A stretch of DNA of 64,000 bases, taken from the NCBI RefSeq assembly GCF_001942465.1, contig NZ_MKJY01000022.1, forward strand, positions 1 to 64,000, read 5' to 3'. The stretch is from Actinomadura sp. CNU-125 (GTDB lineage: Bacteria; Actinomycetota; Actinomycetes; Streptosporangiales; Streptosporangiaceae). Under the pieces are notes generated by a model, which saw nothing but the letters and a program-made list of their open reading frames with translations, had not been told where the DNA came from and made no database searches. Position numbers and translations under genes: made by a program. This document shows, piece by piece, positions 36,922 through 45,683 of the stretch (positions within the stretch are counted from its first letter, which is position 1; the number at the start of each line of letters is the position of its first letter).

Positions 36922-37821
36922 TCAGGGACGGGTGGTTCCGCCGGAGACGTCCACCCGCGCCGTCCAGATCGACCCCTGGGCGCCCTTGCGGGACGCCTCC
37001 CAGTCGAAGACCTCGAAACCGCAGCACAGGTAGAGGGTGGTGCGGTCCGGGCCGCCCAGCCCGCAGGCCGTGCTGGACCCGGCCTGCTCCGGCGGGACGG
37101 TGACGCGGCCGGTGACCTCGCCGCCCTCGACGATCCGCAGCGCGCGGAACGCGGGCGGCTGGGCGACCCAGACGGCGCCTTCGGCGTCCATGCACATCCC
37201 GTCGGGCAGCTCGTCGAGCTCGGCGAAGAGGCGGCGTCCGGTCAGCGACCCGTCCGGTTGCACGTCGAAGGCGGTGAGCTTGTTGGCGAACGCCTCGGCG
37301 GTGACGACCGTGGAGCCGTCCGCGCTGATCGCGATGCCGTTCGCGCCCATCAGCTCGCCGGCCTCGGTGGCGACGCGCGCCGTACCGTCCGGCTCCACGA
37401 TCATGATGGGGGAGGGGGCGGGGGTCTCCTGCGCCCACAGGTTGAAGCCGAGCTGGGTGACGTACGCGCGCCCGGCGGCGTCCACCACCATGTCGTTGAT
37501 CGGGCCGGCGGCGAGGTCGCGCAGGTCGGCGTGGACGGTGACGGCGTCGCCGTCCACGGCCAGGACGAGCTTCTCGAACATCGAGTTCACCAGCATCCGG
37601 CCGTCGGGCAGGAAGCCGGTGCCGACCAGGATCACTGGCTCGCCGTCGCGGCCTTCCCGGTCGGACAGGTCGACCAGGGTCTCGGGGGCTCCGCCCTCCG
37701 AGGGCAGGGCCAGGACGCGCGCGTTGTACATGTCGCTGAAGACGAAGCGGCCCTCGTGCCAGCGCGGGCATTCGGTCCAGCTGAAACCGCTGGCGATGCG
37801 GTCGGCGGTCGCCTCGAACAT
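36922..37821 (-). CDS. SMP-30/gluconolactonase-family lactonase
   Basis: About 299 residues forming a six-bladed beta-propeller. Family landmarks: ECPRWHEGRFVFSDMYN near residue 17 with the metal-ligand glutamate, INDMVVDAAGRAYVTQLG near 106 with the Asn/Asp ligands, and ANGIAISADGSTVVTAEAF. These enzymes hydrolyse lactones. The BVMO gene immediately upstream makes lactones or esters, so the pair forms a plausible ring-opening step. The ATG at 37821 has GAGG 6 nt upstream; the ATG at 37833 overlaps the BVMO stop (ATGA) and is the alternative, indicating coupling. Confidence 0.85.
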   Translation of the reverse strand: MFEATADRIASGFSWTECPRWHEGRFVFSDMYNARVLALPSEGGAPETLVDLSDREGRDGEPVILVGTGFLPDGRMLVNSMFEKLVLAVDGDAVTVHADLRDLAAGPINDMVVDAAGRAYVTQLGFNLWAQETPAPSPIMIVEPDGTARVATEAGELMGANGIAISADGSTVVTAEAFANKLTAFDVQPDGSLTGRRLFAELDELPDGMCMDAEGAVWVAQPPAFRALRIVEGGEVTGRVTVPPEQAGSSTACGLGGPDRTTLYLCCGFEVFDWEASRKGAQGSIWTARVDVSGGTTRP

Positions 37822-37829
37822 GGCGTGCC

Positions 37830-39794
37830 TCATTTCGGGGTGGTGGTTGCGGTGGCGTCGAAGAAGAGGTGGTCGGCGGGGTCGGGGGTGCGGAGCATCG
37901 CCCAGTAGTCCACGAGCCGCCACGGGCAGCTGATCCAGGCGCGGCCGGCCTCGTTGCGGTAGTAGCCGTTCGCGGTGCCGCCGTGCCGCCAGACCGTCCG
38001 GTCGAGGGACGCGTCGACGCGCCGGTTGTACTCGTCGGTCACGTCACGCCGGGGCTCCATGGCGGAGCGGGAGTTCTCGACGAGGTACCGCAGGCACTCG
38101 ATCAGGTAGTGGACGTGCCCCTCGCTGACCGAGTTGTGGCCGCCGCCGTGGTTCGGGGCCGAGTTCGGGCCCGCCGTGACGAAGAGGTTCGGGAACCCGG
38201 GGACGGTGATGCCGAGGTGGGCGCGCGGGTCCTGACCGGCCCACTCGTCGGCGAGCTTGCGGCCGTCCCGCCCGATGACGTCCATGAACGAGAGGAATTC
38301 GAGCTTGAAGCCGGTCGCGAAGACGATGACGTCGGCCTCGATGAACTCGCCCTCGGTCGTCACGACGCCGTTCGGCTCGATGCGCCGGAACGACGCCCGG
38401 TGCAGGGAGACGTTGTCGCGGGCGAGCGCGGCGAGGAACCCCGGGTCCTTGACGATGCGTTTCGCGTACGGGGGGAAGTCGGGGGTCAGGGCGGCGCGGA
38501 TGTCCGGGCGGTCGGGGAACGTGCGCTCCAGATGGTCGAGGCACGCCCGCAGGACGACGTCGTTGGCGGCGGAGACGGACGGACGGTCGGCGTCCCACCC
38601 GGGGTCGATGCGCGGTTTGTCCCATCCCTTGTCGCCCGCGTACCAGTACGTCTTCACGCGGAACCACTGCTGGTAGTACGGGATGTGGGACATCGCCCAG
38701 CGGGCGGCCTCGGGGACGGCCTTCTCGACCATGGGCTCGGCCACCATCCAGTGGGGCTGGCGGCACACGACGTGCAGGTCCGCGACCTCGTCGGCCAGGC
38801 TCGCCGCGACCTGGACGGCCGTGCAGCCGGTGCCCAGCATGACGACCCGCTTGCCGGTCAGGTCCGTCGCCGGGTCCCACTCGGCGGTGTGCATGACGGT
38901 GCCGGTGAAGGAGTCGATGCCGTCGATGTCCGGCGTCGAGGGCGCGTTGAGCATGCCCGTCGCGGTCACGACCGCGTTCGCCTCGTGCACCCGGACGGAT
39001 CCGTCGGCGGCCCGGACCGTCACCCTCCACCGGCACGACTTCTCGTCCCATTCGCAGCGCAGCACTTTCGTCCCGAAGGCGATGTCGGGGCGGAGGCCGT
39101 ACTTGTCGACCACGTGCCGCATGTACTCCAGGTACTCGGGGCCGGTCGGGTAGTACATCGACCAGTCCGGGTTGAGTTCGAAGGAGTACGAGTAGAAATG
39201 GCTGGGCGTGTCGACGGCCGCGCCCGGATACACGTTGCGCGACCAGGTACCGCCGATGTCGTCGCGCTCCTCGAAGATCAGGTATTCGAAACCCGCCTCC
39301 GCCAGTTTGACGCCCGCGTTCAGCCCGACCATTCCCGCGCCGATGACGATGACGCGGAAATCGTCCGGCGGGGCCTTGGTGACGGGCACGTGCCGCCGGT
39401 CCGGTTCGAATCCGCACATCTCCCGCAGGTGCGCCGCGAACTCCTCCCCGACGGCGTCGTCCACGCACACTTCGGCCATGCGCAGGAAGAGTTCGTCGTC
39501 GGGAACGGTCAACCGCGGCGTCATCCCGCCTTCGAACAGCGCGAACGCCCGTGCGCGGACGTCCGCCGCCACCGCGTCCGGATACCGGCCGGGAACGCCC
39601 GGCCCGTCGCCCCGCTCGGCGTCGAGCCGCGTGCGGAACTCGCGCAGCAGCGTGGCGTCACCGGTCATGTGGACCATCGCCATGAGCAGCGGGCCGGGCT
39701 CCGCGGCGTCCACCGCGGCGCGCAGCCTCGCCCGGTCCACATCGGGCACCGGCCGCACGACATAGGTGGGTTCGGTCGGCGATATGACGGTCAT
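37830..39794 (-). CDS. Flavin-dependent Baeyer-Villiger monooxygenase
   Basis: 654 residues. Two dinucleotide-binding motifs, GAGMVGLNAG near residue 148 (FAD) and GTGCTAVQ near 320 (NADPH), flank the BVMO fingerprint FTGTVMHTAEW. An N-terminal extension of about 130 residues precedes the FAD domain, as in the larger BVMOs that accept macrocyclic or steroid ketones. It would convert a ketone to an ester or lactone. ATG at 39794 with AAGGA upstream. It starts the tight set BVMO, SMP-30, SDR, after a terminator that separates it from the SnoaL/esterase genes. Confidence 0.9.
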   Translation of the reverse strand: MTVISPTEPTYVVRPVPDVDRARLRAAVDAAEPGPLLMAMVHMTGDATLLREFRTRLDAERGDGPGVPGRYPDAVAADVRARAFALFEGGMTPRLTVPDDELFLRMAEVCVDDAVGEEFAAHLREMCGFEPDRRHVPVTKAPPDDFRVIVIGAGMVGLNAGVKLAEAGFEYLIFEERDDIGGTWSRNVYPGAAVDTPSHFYSYSFELNPDWSMYYPTGPEYLEYMRHVVDKYGLRPDIAFGTKVLRCEWDEKSCRWRVTVRAADGSVRVHEANAVVTATGMLNAPSTPDIDGIDSFTGTVMHTAEWDPATDLTGKRVVMLGTGCTAVQVAASLADEVADLHVVCRQPHWMVAEPMVEKAVPEAARWAMSHIPYYQQWFRVKTYWYAGDKGWDKPRIDPGWDADRPSVSAANDVVLRACLDHLERTFPDRPDIRAALTPDFPPYAKRIVKDPGFLAALARDNVSLHRASFRRIEPNGVVTTEGEFIEADVIVFATGFKLEFLSFMDVIGRDGRKLADEWAGQDPRAHLGITVPGFPNLFVTAGPNSAPNHGGGHNSVSEGHVHYLIECLRYLVENSRSAMEPRRDVTDEYNRRVDASLDRTVWRHGGTANGYYRNEAGRAWISCPWRLVDYWAMLRTPDPADHLFFDATATTTPK

Positions 39795-39980
39795 GGGCAC
39801 CGGATTCCTTCGTTCACTTCGACGAGCCGCGCGCGCGGGCGCCGGCGTCGCCGGTGGGGTGCGGGCGCTGCCCATCAGGAAATCGCCCGCCGATGCGCCG
39901 CGCCGCACGGCCGCCCAGTGAGTGGAACACTTCATACGGCCGTTCCCCGGAAAGGCGAGAAGGCAGGAAATAACGCGGAA

Positions 39981-40021
39981 ACGCCTCCAGCCTCGGAATT
40001 CGTGCCGAGGGCTGAAGGCGT
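39981..40021 (-). terminator. Imperfect hairpin terminator
   Basis: A 16-17 nt stem with one mismatch and one bulge (ACGCCTCCAGCCTCGG) and an 8-nt loop, just past the stop of the SnoaL-like gene on the minus strand and about 190 bp upstream of the BVMO start. Confidence 0.65.
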
Positions 40022-40064
40022 CGGAATCGGGGTGGTAGGGGCGGTGCGGCGCCGTCCCGGACGG

Positions 40065-40478
40065 TCAGTCGACCACGCGGCGGCGCGTCAGGCGCCAGCC
40101 GTGCTCGAGACGCCGCAGGGCGTCCTGATACCGGCCGAAGGCGAGGATCCTGCCGGTGCCGTCCTCCCCGCGGCCGACGAGCGTCCAGTAGCAGCGGGCC
40201 CGCGCGGAGTCGGCGCCGTCGAAGTCGACCTCGACGTTCGTGATGACGTGCCGGGTCCCCGACTCGGGTCCCGCGACGCCCTTCTCGCGGTAGCCGGTCA
40301 GCACACGGGTGATCTCGTCGGGTCCTTGGACGGTGCCGTCGCGGGTCTCCCACACGCCGTCCGGGGCGAACAGCGCGCCCGCGTCGGCCGGGTCGCCCTC
40401 GTCGGCGAGGAAGGCGAAGCGCGACAGCAGGTCGGAGATCTCCGCGCGGTCGTCGCCGCGGCCGGTTCCGTTCGGCAT
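40065..40478 (-). CDS. SnoaL-like / NTF2-fold protein
   Basis: 137 residues with the cone-shaped NTF2 fold: DRAEISDLLSRFAFLADEGD at the start, then DAGALFAPDGVWETRDG and a C-terminal TRRRVVD strand. Relatives include steroid Delta5-isomerases, polyketide cyclases and many small dehydratases, so an isomerase or hydratase role in a ring-system pathway is possible. Its ATG is 5 bp after the serine hydrolase stop. Confidence 0.8.
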   Translation of the reverse strand: MPNGTGRGDDRAEISDLLSRFAFLADEGDPADAGALFAPDGVWETRDGTVQGPDEITRVLTGYREKGVAGPESGTRHVITNVEVDFDGADSARARCYWTLVGRGEDGTGRILAFGRYQDALRRLEHGWRLTRRRVVD

Positions 40479-40483
40479 CTCGC

Positions 40484-41644
40484 TCAGTTCCCTTCCCGGC
40501 GGTCGGCGGCGACGGCGCGGACCGCCTCCGCGATCGGGACGAACGGGTGCGCGGACGCCTCCATCGGGCCCTCGTGCATCCGGTTGTGGCAGATCGACAC
40601 GGCGAGGCCGGTGTCGAGTTCCGCCCAGGAGATCGACCCGCCCGCGCCGGGGTGGTGCAGGATCCGGGGATCGGCGCCGACGGCCGGGTTCGCCGTCGGG
40701 CTGGAGCCGCCCAGCCAGTAGCCGAACGCGCTCACCGCCGCGACGCCCCCGAGGTAGCGGTCGGGGACGCCGGCCTCGTCGCGGGGCTCGGCGAAGCCGT
40801 CCACGCGCTCGGCCGGCAGCAGGCGCACGCCGTCCAGTTCGCCGTGGCCCGCGAGCATCGCGAAGAACCGGGCGAACGAGCGCGCGTTGCCGATCGCCCC
40901 GGCCCCCGGGTTGACCGTCCGCCGCGCCAGCTCGGTGTTGTAGATCGTCGAGCCGGGGAACACCCGGCGCGGCATGCCGCGCAGGTAGTCGGCGGGCGCG
41001 TCGGGCGCCGGGTCGCCGCCGAGCAGGCGGGCGACCCGCGCGTCCTCGGACTCCGGCAGCGGCAGGAACAGGTCGGTGATGCCGAGCGGCTCCACGATCT
41101 CCTCGCGGATCAGCGCGTCGACCGTCCGGTTCGCTGGATCGGCGCGCCGCGCGATCTCCCCGACGATCCAGCCCCAGATCAGCGCGTGGTACGCGTTGGT
41201 GCCGCCGGGCTCGAACGCGGGCTCCATCTCGGCGATGGCGCCGACCATCCAGTCCCAGTCGGCCTGCAGTTCGGGCGTGACGTCGTCGGGCATCCACGGG
41301 ATGCCCGCGCGGTGGCTGAGCACGTCCCGGACGGTCGTGGCCTCCTTGCCGTTGCGGGCGAACTCGGGCCAGTACGTCCCGACCGGCGCGCGGTAGTCGA
41401 CGAGCCCGCGCGCCGCGAGGACGTGCAGTGCCGTCGCGGTGATCGCCTTGGTGACCGAGAAGACGTTGAACAGGGTGGATCCGTCCACCTCCCGCCCGGC
41501 CTCCGGGTCGGCCGACCCGGCCCACGCGTCGACGATGAGCTCGCCGTCCAGGTAGGCGGCGACCTGGAGGCCCTCCTCGCCGAGTTCGCGCGCCCGGTCC
41601 AGCGCCTTCGCGATCCTCGGATCCCGTACGGGTGCGGCACCCAT
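40484..41644 (-). CDS. Serine hydrolase/esterase, class C beta-lactamase fold (EstB-like)
   Basis: 386 residues without signal peptide. SxxK as FSVTK near residue 64, tyrosine region NAYHALIWGW near 150, and HHPGAGGSISW near 330 in place of KTG. Cytosolic members such as EstB and lipase LipL/LipE-like proteins of actinobacteria are esterases; LipE-type proteins also occur in steroid gene clusters. It probably hydrolyses an ester intermediate. ATG with AAAGGGG upstream. Confidence 0.82.
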   Translation of the reverse strand: MGAAPVRDPRIAKALDRARELGEEGLQVAAYLDGELIVDAWAGSADPEAGREVDGSTLFNVFSVTKAITATALHVLAARGLVDYRAPVGTYWPEFARNGKEATTVRDVLSHRAGIPWMPDDVTPELQADWDWMVGAIAEMEPAFEPGGTNAYHALIWGWIVGEIARRADPANRTVDALIREEIVEPLGITDLFLPLPESEDARVARLLGGDPAPDAPADYLRGMPRRVFPGSTIYNTELARRTVNPGAGAIGNARSFARFFAMLAGHGELDGVRLLPAERVDGFAEPRDEAGVPDRYLGGVAAVSAFGYWLGGSSPTANPAVGADPRILHHPGAGGSISWAELDTGLAVSICHNRMHEGPMEASAHPFVPIAEAVRAVAADRREGN

Positions 41645-41702
41645 GCTGTGCCCCTTTCTCCATGGGAACGGCGGCGGACGCGCCCGGGGCGCGCCCGCCC
41701 GG

Positions 41703-42575
41703 TCAAGCGGAGCGGTCGGTCGCCAGGACCTCGAACATGTCGCGGGGGTCCGGCGGGTCGGTCTGCCGGCCGAGGTGGTCGGCGCGGGCCCGCAACGCGT
41801 CGGCGCCGCGTTCGTCGTCGGAGAAGACCCAGAAGCGTCCGTCCGCGATCTGGTCGGTCATGTGCCGGGCCGCCTCCACCGGGTCGAGCCCGCTCGCGAC
41901 GTTGGCGTCCTGCATCCAGCCGAACAGGCGGTCGGAGTCGGGGTCTCCGGCGGGCGCGGCCTCCTGCGCGTCGAGGAAGATCCGGCTGCGCACCGAGTGC
42001 GGCAGCACCGCGCAGACGTCGACGGGCGCGTCCACCAGCCGCAGCTCCTGGTGCAGGCACTCGGTCATGGCGAGCACCGCGTGCTTGCTGACGATGTAGG
42101 GGGTCTGGAACGGCACGGTCCGCACTCCGCCGACCGACGACAGGTTCGCCACGACCGCCGGGCGCCCGGCGTCGATCATCCGGGGAACGAACGAGCGCAC
42201 GCAGTGGTACACCCCGTCGACGTTGACCGACATCACCCGCCGCCACCGGTCGGCCGGCACGTCCCACAGCCGTCCGGCGGTCTCGATCCCGGCGTTGTTG
42301 ATCAGCAGGTCCAGGGCGCCGAACTCCGCGAAGACGTGCTCGGCCATGCGGTCGACGGCCGCGTCGTCGGTGACGTCCACCTCGTACGGGACGGCCCGGC
42401 CGCCGCCCGCGCGGACGTCGTCCGCGACGGCTTCGGCCCGCGAGCGGTCGACGTCGGCCACCACGACCCGGGCGCCGAGCGCGGCCAGATGGCGGACGAA
42501 CCCCTCGCCGATCCCCGCGCCGCCGCCCGTCACCAGCGCCGTTCCGCTCCCGAATCGTTCGGCTGCACTCGCCAC
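41703..42575 (-). CDS. Short-chain dehydrogenase/reductase
   Basis: About 290 residues. TGGGAGIGEGF cofactor motif, ADVDRSRA (Asp, NAD-type), NNAGI, catalytic YIVSKHAVLAM. The C-terminal extension (SDRLFGWMQDANVASGLDPV) is typical of the SDRs annotated as hydroxysteroid or cyclohexanol dehydrogenases. GTG at 42575 follows AGGAGG with a short spacer; the open frame extends upstream but the added residues are low complexity. First gene of the leftward run and divergent from the TetR gene. Confidence 0.8.
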   Translation of the reverse strand: MASAAERFGSGTALVTGGGAGIGEGFVRHLAALGARVVVADVDRSRAEAVADDVRAGGGRAVPYEVDVTDDAAVDRMAEHVFAEFGALDLLINNAGIETAGRLWDVPADRWRRVMSVNVDGVYHCVRSFVPRMIDAGRPAVVANLSSVGGVRTVPFQTPYIVSKHAVLAMTECLHQELRLVDAPVDVCAVLPHSVRSRIFLDAQEAAPAGDPDSDRLFGWMQDANVASGLDPVEAARHMTDQIADGRFWVFSDDERGADALRARADHLGRQTDPPDPRDMFEVLATDRSA

Positions 42576-42800
42576 ACGTCCTCCTGCGGGCTCTCCGGGT
42601 GTCGCGGCGCCGCCGGAGCCGGCGGGCCGCGCGTCGGCCCACGGTGGCCGATCCGCCGTCGAGATGTGGAGCGTGTCTCCCACTGGGCGGACGGTCCGTT
42701 CGGTGTTCCGGTCGGTGGACGCTTCCGGGCGGGCGATTACGCTTGTTCTCTAGGCTCGGACCGGCGTCCCAGAGTTCGGCGATCGGAAAGGTGGTTCGGC

Positions 42801-43415
42801 GTGAAGACCCCGGCGCGACGGACGTTGAGCGAACGTCGATTCGAGGAGCTGCGGCTGTCGGTGGCGATGGCCGCCCGGGACCTGTTCGTCCTCGACGGCG
42901 GGACCGCGCCGACGGTCGACAGCATCTGCGAGCGGGCCGGGATCTCCCAGCGGACGTTCTACCGGCACTTCGCCGTCAAGGAGGACGTCGTCGTCCCGAT
43001 GTTCGAGCGGGCGGCGGAGCTGATCACCGAGGCGCTGGAGTCCGCCCCCGAGGACGGCGACGTCGTCACCGTCCTCGCCCGGGTTTTCTCTTGGGAGGTG
43101 TTCGAGGACTCCAGGCCGGGCGAGCCGTGGCGGCGGTTCCTCTTCGTGATCGCGGAGTCGTCGGAGTACCGGCTGCGCTGGCACGCGATCGACGAACCGC
43201 TGACCGGGCCGGTCGCGGGCTTCCTGCGGCGTCGCGGGCTGCTGGACGAGGGACCGTTCGAGAGCGTCCTGCAGGCGGGCCTCGTGCTGCAGGCCGTCCG
43301 GCTGGCCTACCAGCACTGGATCCGCACGGACGCCTCCAGCGACCTGGACAAGCTGCTCGAACGGGCCCTGACGATCGTCGTGTCGTCCTGGAGCCGGGAC
43401 GATCAGGCGCGCTGA
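42801..43415 (+). CDS. TetR-family regulator
   Basis: 204 residues. Helix-turn-helix VDSICERAGISQRTFYRHFA near residue 36, then an all-helical ligand domain (LVLQAVRLAYQHWIRTD). GTG at 42801 with GAAAGG upstream. It is divergent from the leftward oxidative run, with 225 bp between, and probably controls it. Its 3' end overlaps the convergent IclR gene by about 13 bp. Confidence 0.85.
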   Translation: MKTPARRTLSERRFEELRLSVAMAARDLFVLDGGTAPTVDSICERAGISQRTFYRHFAVKEDVVVPMFERAAELITEALESAPEDGDVVTVLARVFSWEVFEDSRPGEPWRRFLFVIAESSEYRLRWHAIDEPLTGPVAGFLRRRGLLDEGPFESVLQAGLVLQAVRLAYQHWIRTDASSDLDKLLERALTIVVSSWSRDDQAR

Positions 43416-44210
43416 GGCGCACCGGCCCGCCCGCGCACGGCGGGACGGGCGGCCGCGTCCCGCTCCGCGCGGCCTTCGCGGCGGCCCAGATCTTCGCGGC
43501 GGTGCTCTGCAGGTCGCCGCCCAGCCGCTCCTGCTTGAGGACGCCCGCCGGACCGGTGACCGACAGCGCCGCCGAGGCACGGTCGGTGGGGCCGACCGCG
43601 GTCGCGATCGAGGCGAAGCCGACCACCGCGCCGTGCGCGTCGAAGGCGACGCCGAAGTCGCGGATCTTCTCGAGCTCCCGGTCGAGCTGCGCGCGCGACC
43701 GCATGCCGTAGGCGGTGGGCGGGGCCGGCGGTTCGGCCCGCGGACGTTCCGCGGGGTCCAGCCCGGCGAGCAGGACGCGGCCCGCGGCCGTGTGCGGCGC
43801 GGGCTGGCGCGCCCCGACCTGCCAGCAGTCCCCGTCGTCCGGCCGTCCGCCCGCCCGCTCGACGTGCAGGATGTCCGCGTCGAGCAGGACGCTGAGATGG
43901 ACCGTCAGGCCCGTCCGCGCGTGCAGGTCCTGCATGAACGGGCCCGCGACGCGGCGGATCCCGTCGCCCCGCACGACCAGCGAGCCGAGCTCGAAGATGC
44001 GCAGCCCCAGCCCGTACTCGAACCCGTGCCGCTCCACCCAGCCGAGCTCGACGAGGCGCTGCAGGATCCGATGGGCCGACGATCTGGGCAGGCTCGACCG
44101 CCGGGATATCTGGGCGAGCGTGAGCCGCCGCGAACCGTCGAACACTCCGAGCAGCGACGAGCGCGGTCGATCATCGCCGCCGGCGCCTGTTCCGCTTGCG
44201 ATGAGGTCAT
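43403..44210 (-). CDS. IclR-family regulator, two apparent frameshifts
   Basis: ATG at 44210 after GGAGGGG. Once a one-base slip near 44183 is repaired it reads SSLLGVFDGSRRLTLAQISR followed by SSLPRSSAHRILQRLVELGW (winged helix), then the GAF-like effector domain (LHARTGLTVHLSVLLDADIL; GRVLLAGLDP). A second slip near 43455 would give the short ending AAARPAVRGRAG and a stop at 43403; without it the frame runs 350 bp antisense through the TetR gene. A perfect inverted repeat lies 33 bp upstream and is the likely operator. It resembles the other IclR at 50239-51090. Confidence 0.75.
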
Positions 44211-44242
44211 GGCCCCTCCTCCAGCGCCGCGATCACTTGATG

Positions 44243-44271
44243 GCAGATTCTGCGCGTGTGGCAGAATCTGC
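44243..44271. promoter_or_regulatory. Perfect inverted repeat, probable IclR operator
   Basis: GCAGATTCTGC and GCAGAATCTGC form an 11-bp inverted repeat with a 7-nt spacer, 33 bp upstream of the IclR start and about 260 bp upstream of the broken GH1 gene. Position and symmetry suggest autoregulation. Confidence 0.7.
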
Positions 44272-44316
44272 ACGATGGTGTGATGCTACGCACAGTTCAC
44301 ATGACTGTAAAGAGCG

Positions 44317-44330
44317 GACGAACGTTTGTT
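44317..44330. promoter_or_regulatory. Degenerate KstR2-like half-palindrome
   Basis: GACGAACGTTTGTT: the right arm TTTGTT is exact, the left arm matches 4 of 6. It lies in the 320-bp region between IclR and the GH1 remnant, which otherwise shows no gene. Confidence 0.3.
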
Positions 44331-44530
44331 TGGTTTGTCGACGCGGGCTCGACCGGCGAGCGCTCGACTTCCCGGCCGACTGTACGTAGTCGGAGGCGAG
44401 GCGCTCTGGACATGAAAACCGACTATGGGTAGGTTTTCGCGCCGAACGCCCTCGGCCCCGGAGAAGCGCCCCGCCGGGTCCGGCGAGGAGCCGCTCCGGC
44501 AGCGGGCCGAAATGATCCGAAAGGCAGCTC

Positions 44531-45461
44531 ATGGCCCACTTTCCCGACGGCTTCCTGTGGGGGGCCGCGACCGCCGGTCACCAGGTCGAGGGCGGTAACG
44601 CGCTCAGCGACCACTGGCCGATGGAGCACGTTCCCGACTCGCCGTTCGTCGAGCCGTCCGGGGACGCCTGCGACAGCTACCACCGCTTCGCCCACGCTGG
44701 GCGGCAGCGTCCCCATGGCGGCTCTCGAACAGACGGGAGCGGTGGAGCGACCTGAACCCGAGGCGGTGCGCGCGTTCGCGGCCCGGATCGGCGGGGATCC
44801 GCAGATGGTCCGTTTCGGCCACCTCATCAGCACGGCGGAGGGCATCGCCGGAATCACGCGGGCACATCGGCTGGGCCGCGACGCGGTCAAGCGCGCCAAC
44901 CCCGAGGCCAAGGCAGGCTGGACCCTCGCCATACCGGACGTGCAGTCGGTCGAGGGCGGCGCGGAACTGGCCGCCACCCTGCGCGACAAGGGAGTCGAGG
45001 ACTTCCTGCGCGCGTCGAGGGACGACGACTTCGTAGGCGTGCAGACCTACACCAGGGAAGTGGTCGGGCCCGAGGTCCGCGTACCCCTGCCCCAGGGCAC
45101 GCCCACATTTCAGACCGGGTGGGAGGTCTATCCGGCCGCGCTGGGCAACGCGGTCCGCCTCGCCGCGCGGGTGGCCGAGGTGCCCGTGCTCGTCACCGAG
45201 AACGGCATCGCCACCGCAGACGACGTTCAACGCATCGAGTACACGGCCGGAGCCCTGCGGGGGTTGCGCGACTGCCTGAAGGACGGCGTCGACGTCCTCG
45301 GTTACCTGCACTGGAGCCTCCTGGACAACTTCGAGTGGCACTCCGGGTACGCCATGACGTTCGGTCTGATCGCGGTCGACCGCACCACCTTCGCGCGGAC
45401 CCCCAAGCCCAGCCTCGCCTGGCTCGGCGCGGTGGCCCGCGGCAATGGGGCGGCCCTGTGA
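44531..45461 (+). pseudogene. GH1 beta-glucosidase with a large internal deletion
   Basis: The start is intact GH1 (FPDGFLWGAATAGHQVEG to SGDACDSYHRF, about 55 residues). It then breaks off. The remainder is in another frame from about 44700: AHRLGRDAVKRANPEAKAGW, then PVLVTENGIA with the nucleophile glutamate, DVLGYLHWSLLDNFEWHSGY and the normal C-terminus. About 100 residues in between are missing, including the barrel strands and the NEP acid/base motif, so activity is impossible. A terminator follows. Its loss leaves GH3 as the only beta-glycosidase candidate in the window. Confidence 0.85.
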
Positions 45462-45508
45462 GCGCTCTCGCCGGGCGGTGCCGGGCTCCGCGGTGGGGGA
45501 ACGAGGCG

Positions 45509-45539
45509 ACGGAACCTCCCGCCCATTGGGAGGTTCCGT
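45509..45539 (+). terminator. Hairpin terminator after the GH1 remnant
   Basis: A 12-bp stem (ACGGAACCTCCC) with a 7-nt loop, 48 bp after the stop and 145 bp upstream of kshA. Confidence 0.8.
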
Positions 45540-45683
45540 GGCCGGGGGTTCCGATGGTGCCTAGCGTCTGTGCCAGGAGATGCAGGTCACAGCCGGCCGA
45601 TGGCCGCACCGCATCCCGCTCTGTCCGGATTCCTACCCCGTCCGGCCCCGGCTCCGCCGGGCCCCGACTCCCTGGAGGTCTTC

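Noticed and set aside
43066-43402. C-terminal extension of the IclR protein through the TetR gene
   Set aside because: It would be 350 bp antisense to a well-supported TetR gene; a one-base slip gives a normal IclR ending at 43403.
45540-45683. KstR operator upstream of kshA
   Set aside because: I looked for the TnnAACnnGTTnnA type of site and for the AACAAA repeat and found neither.
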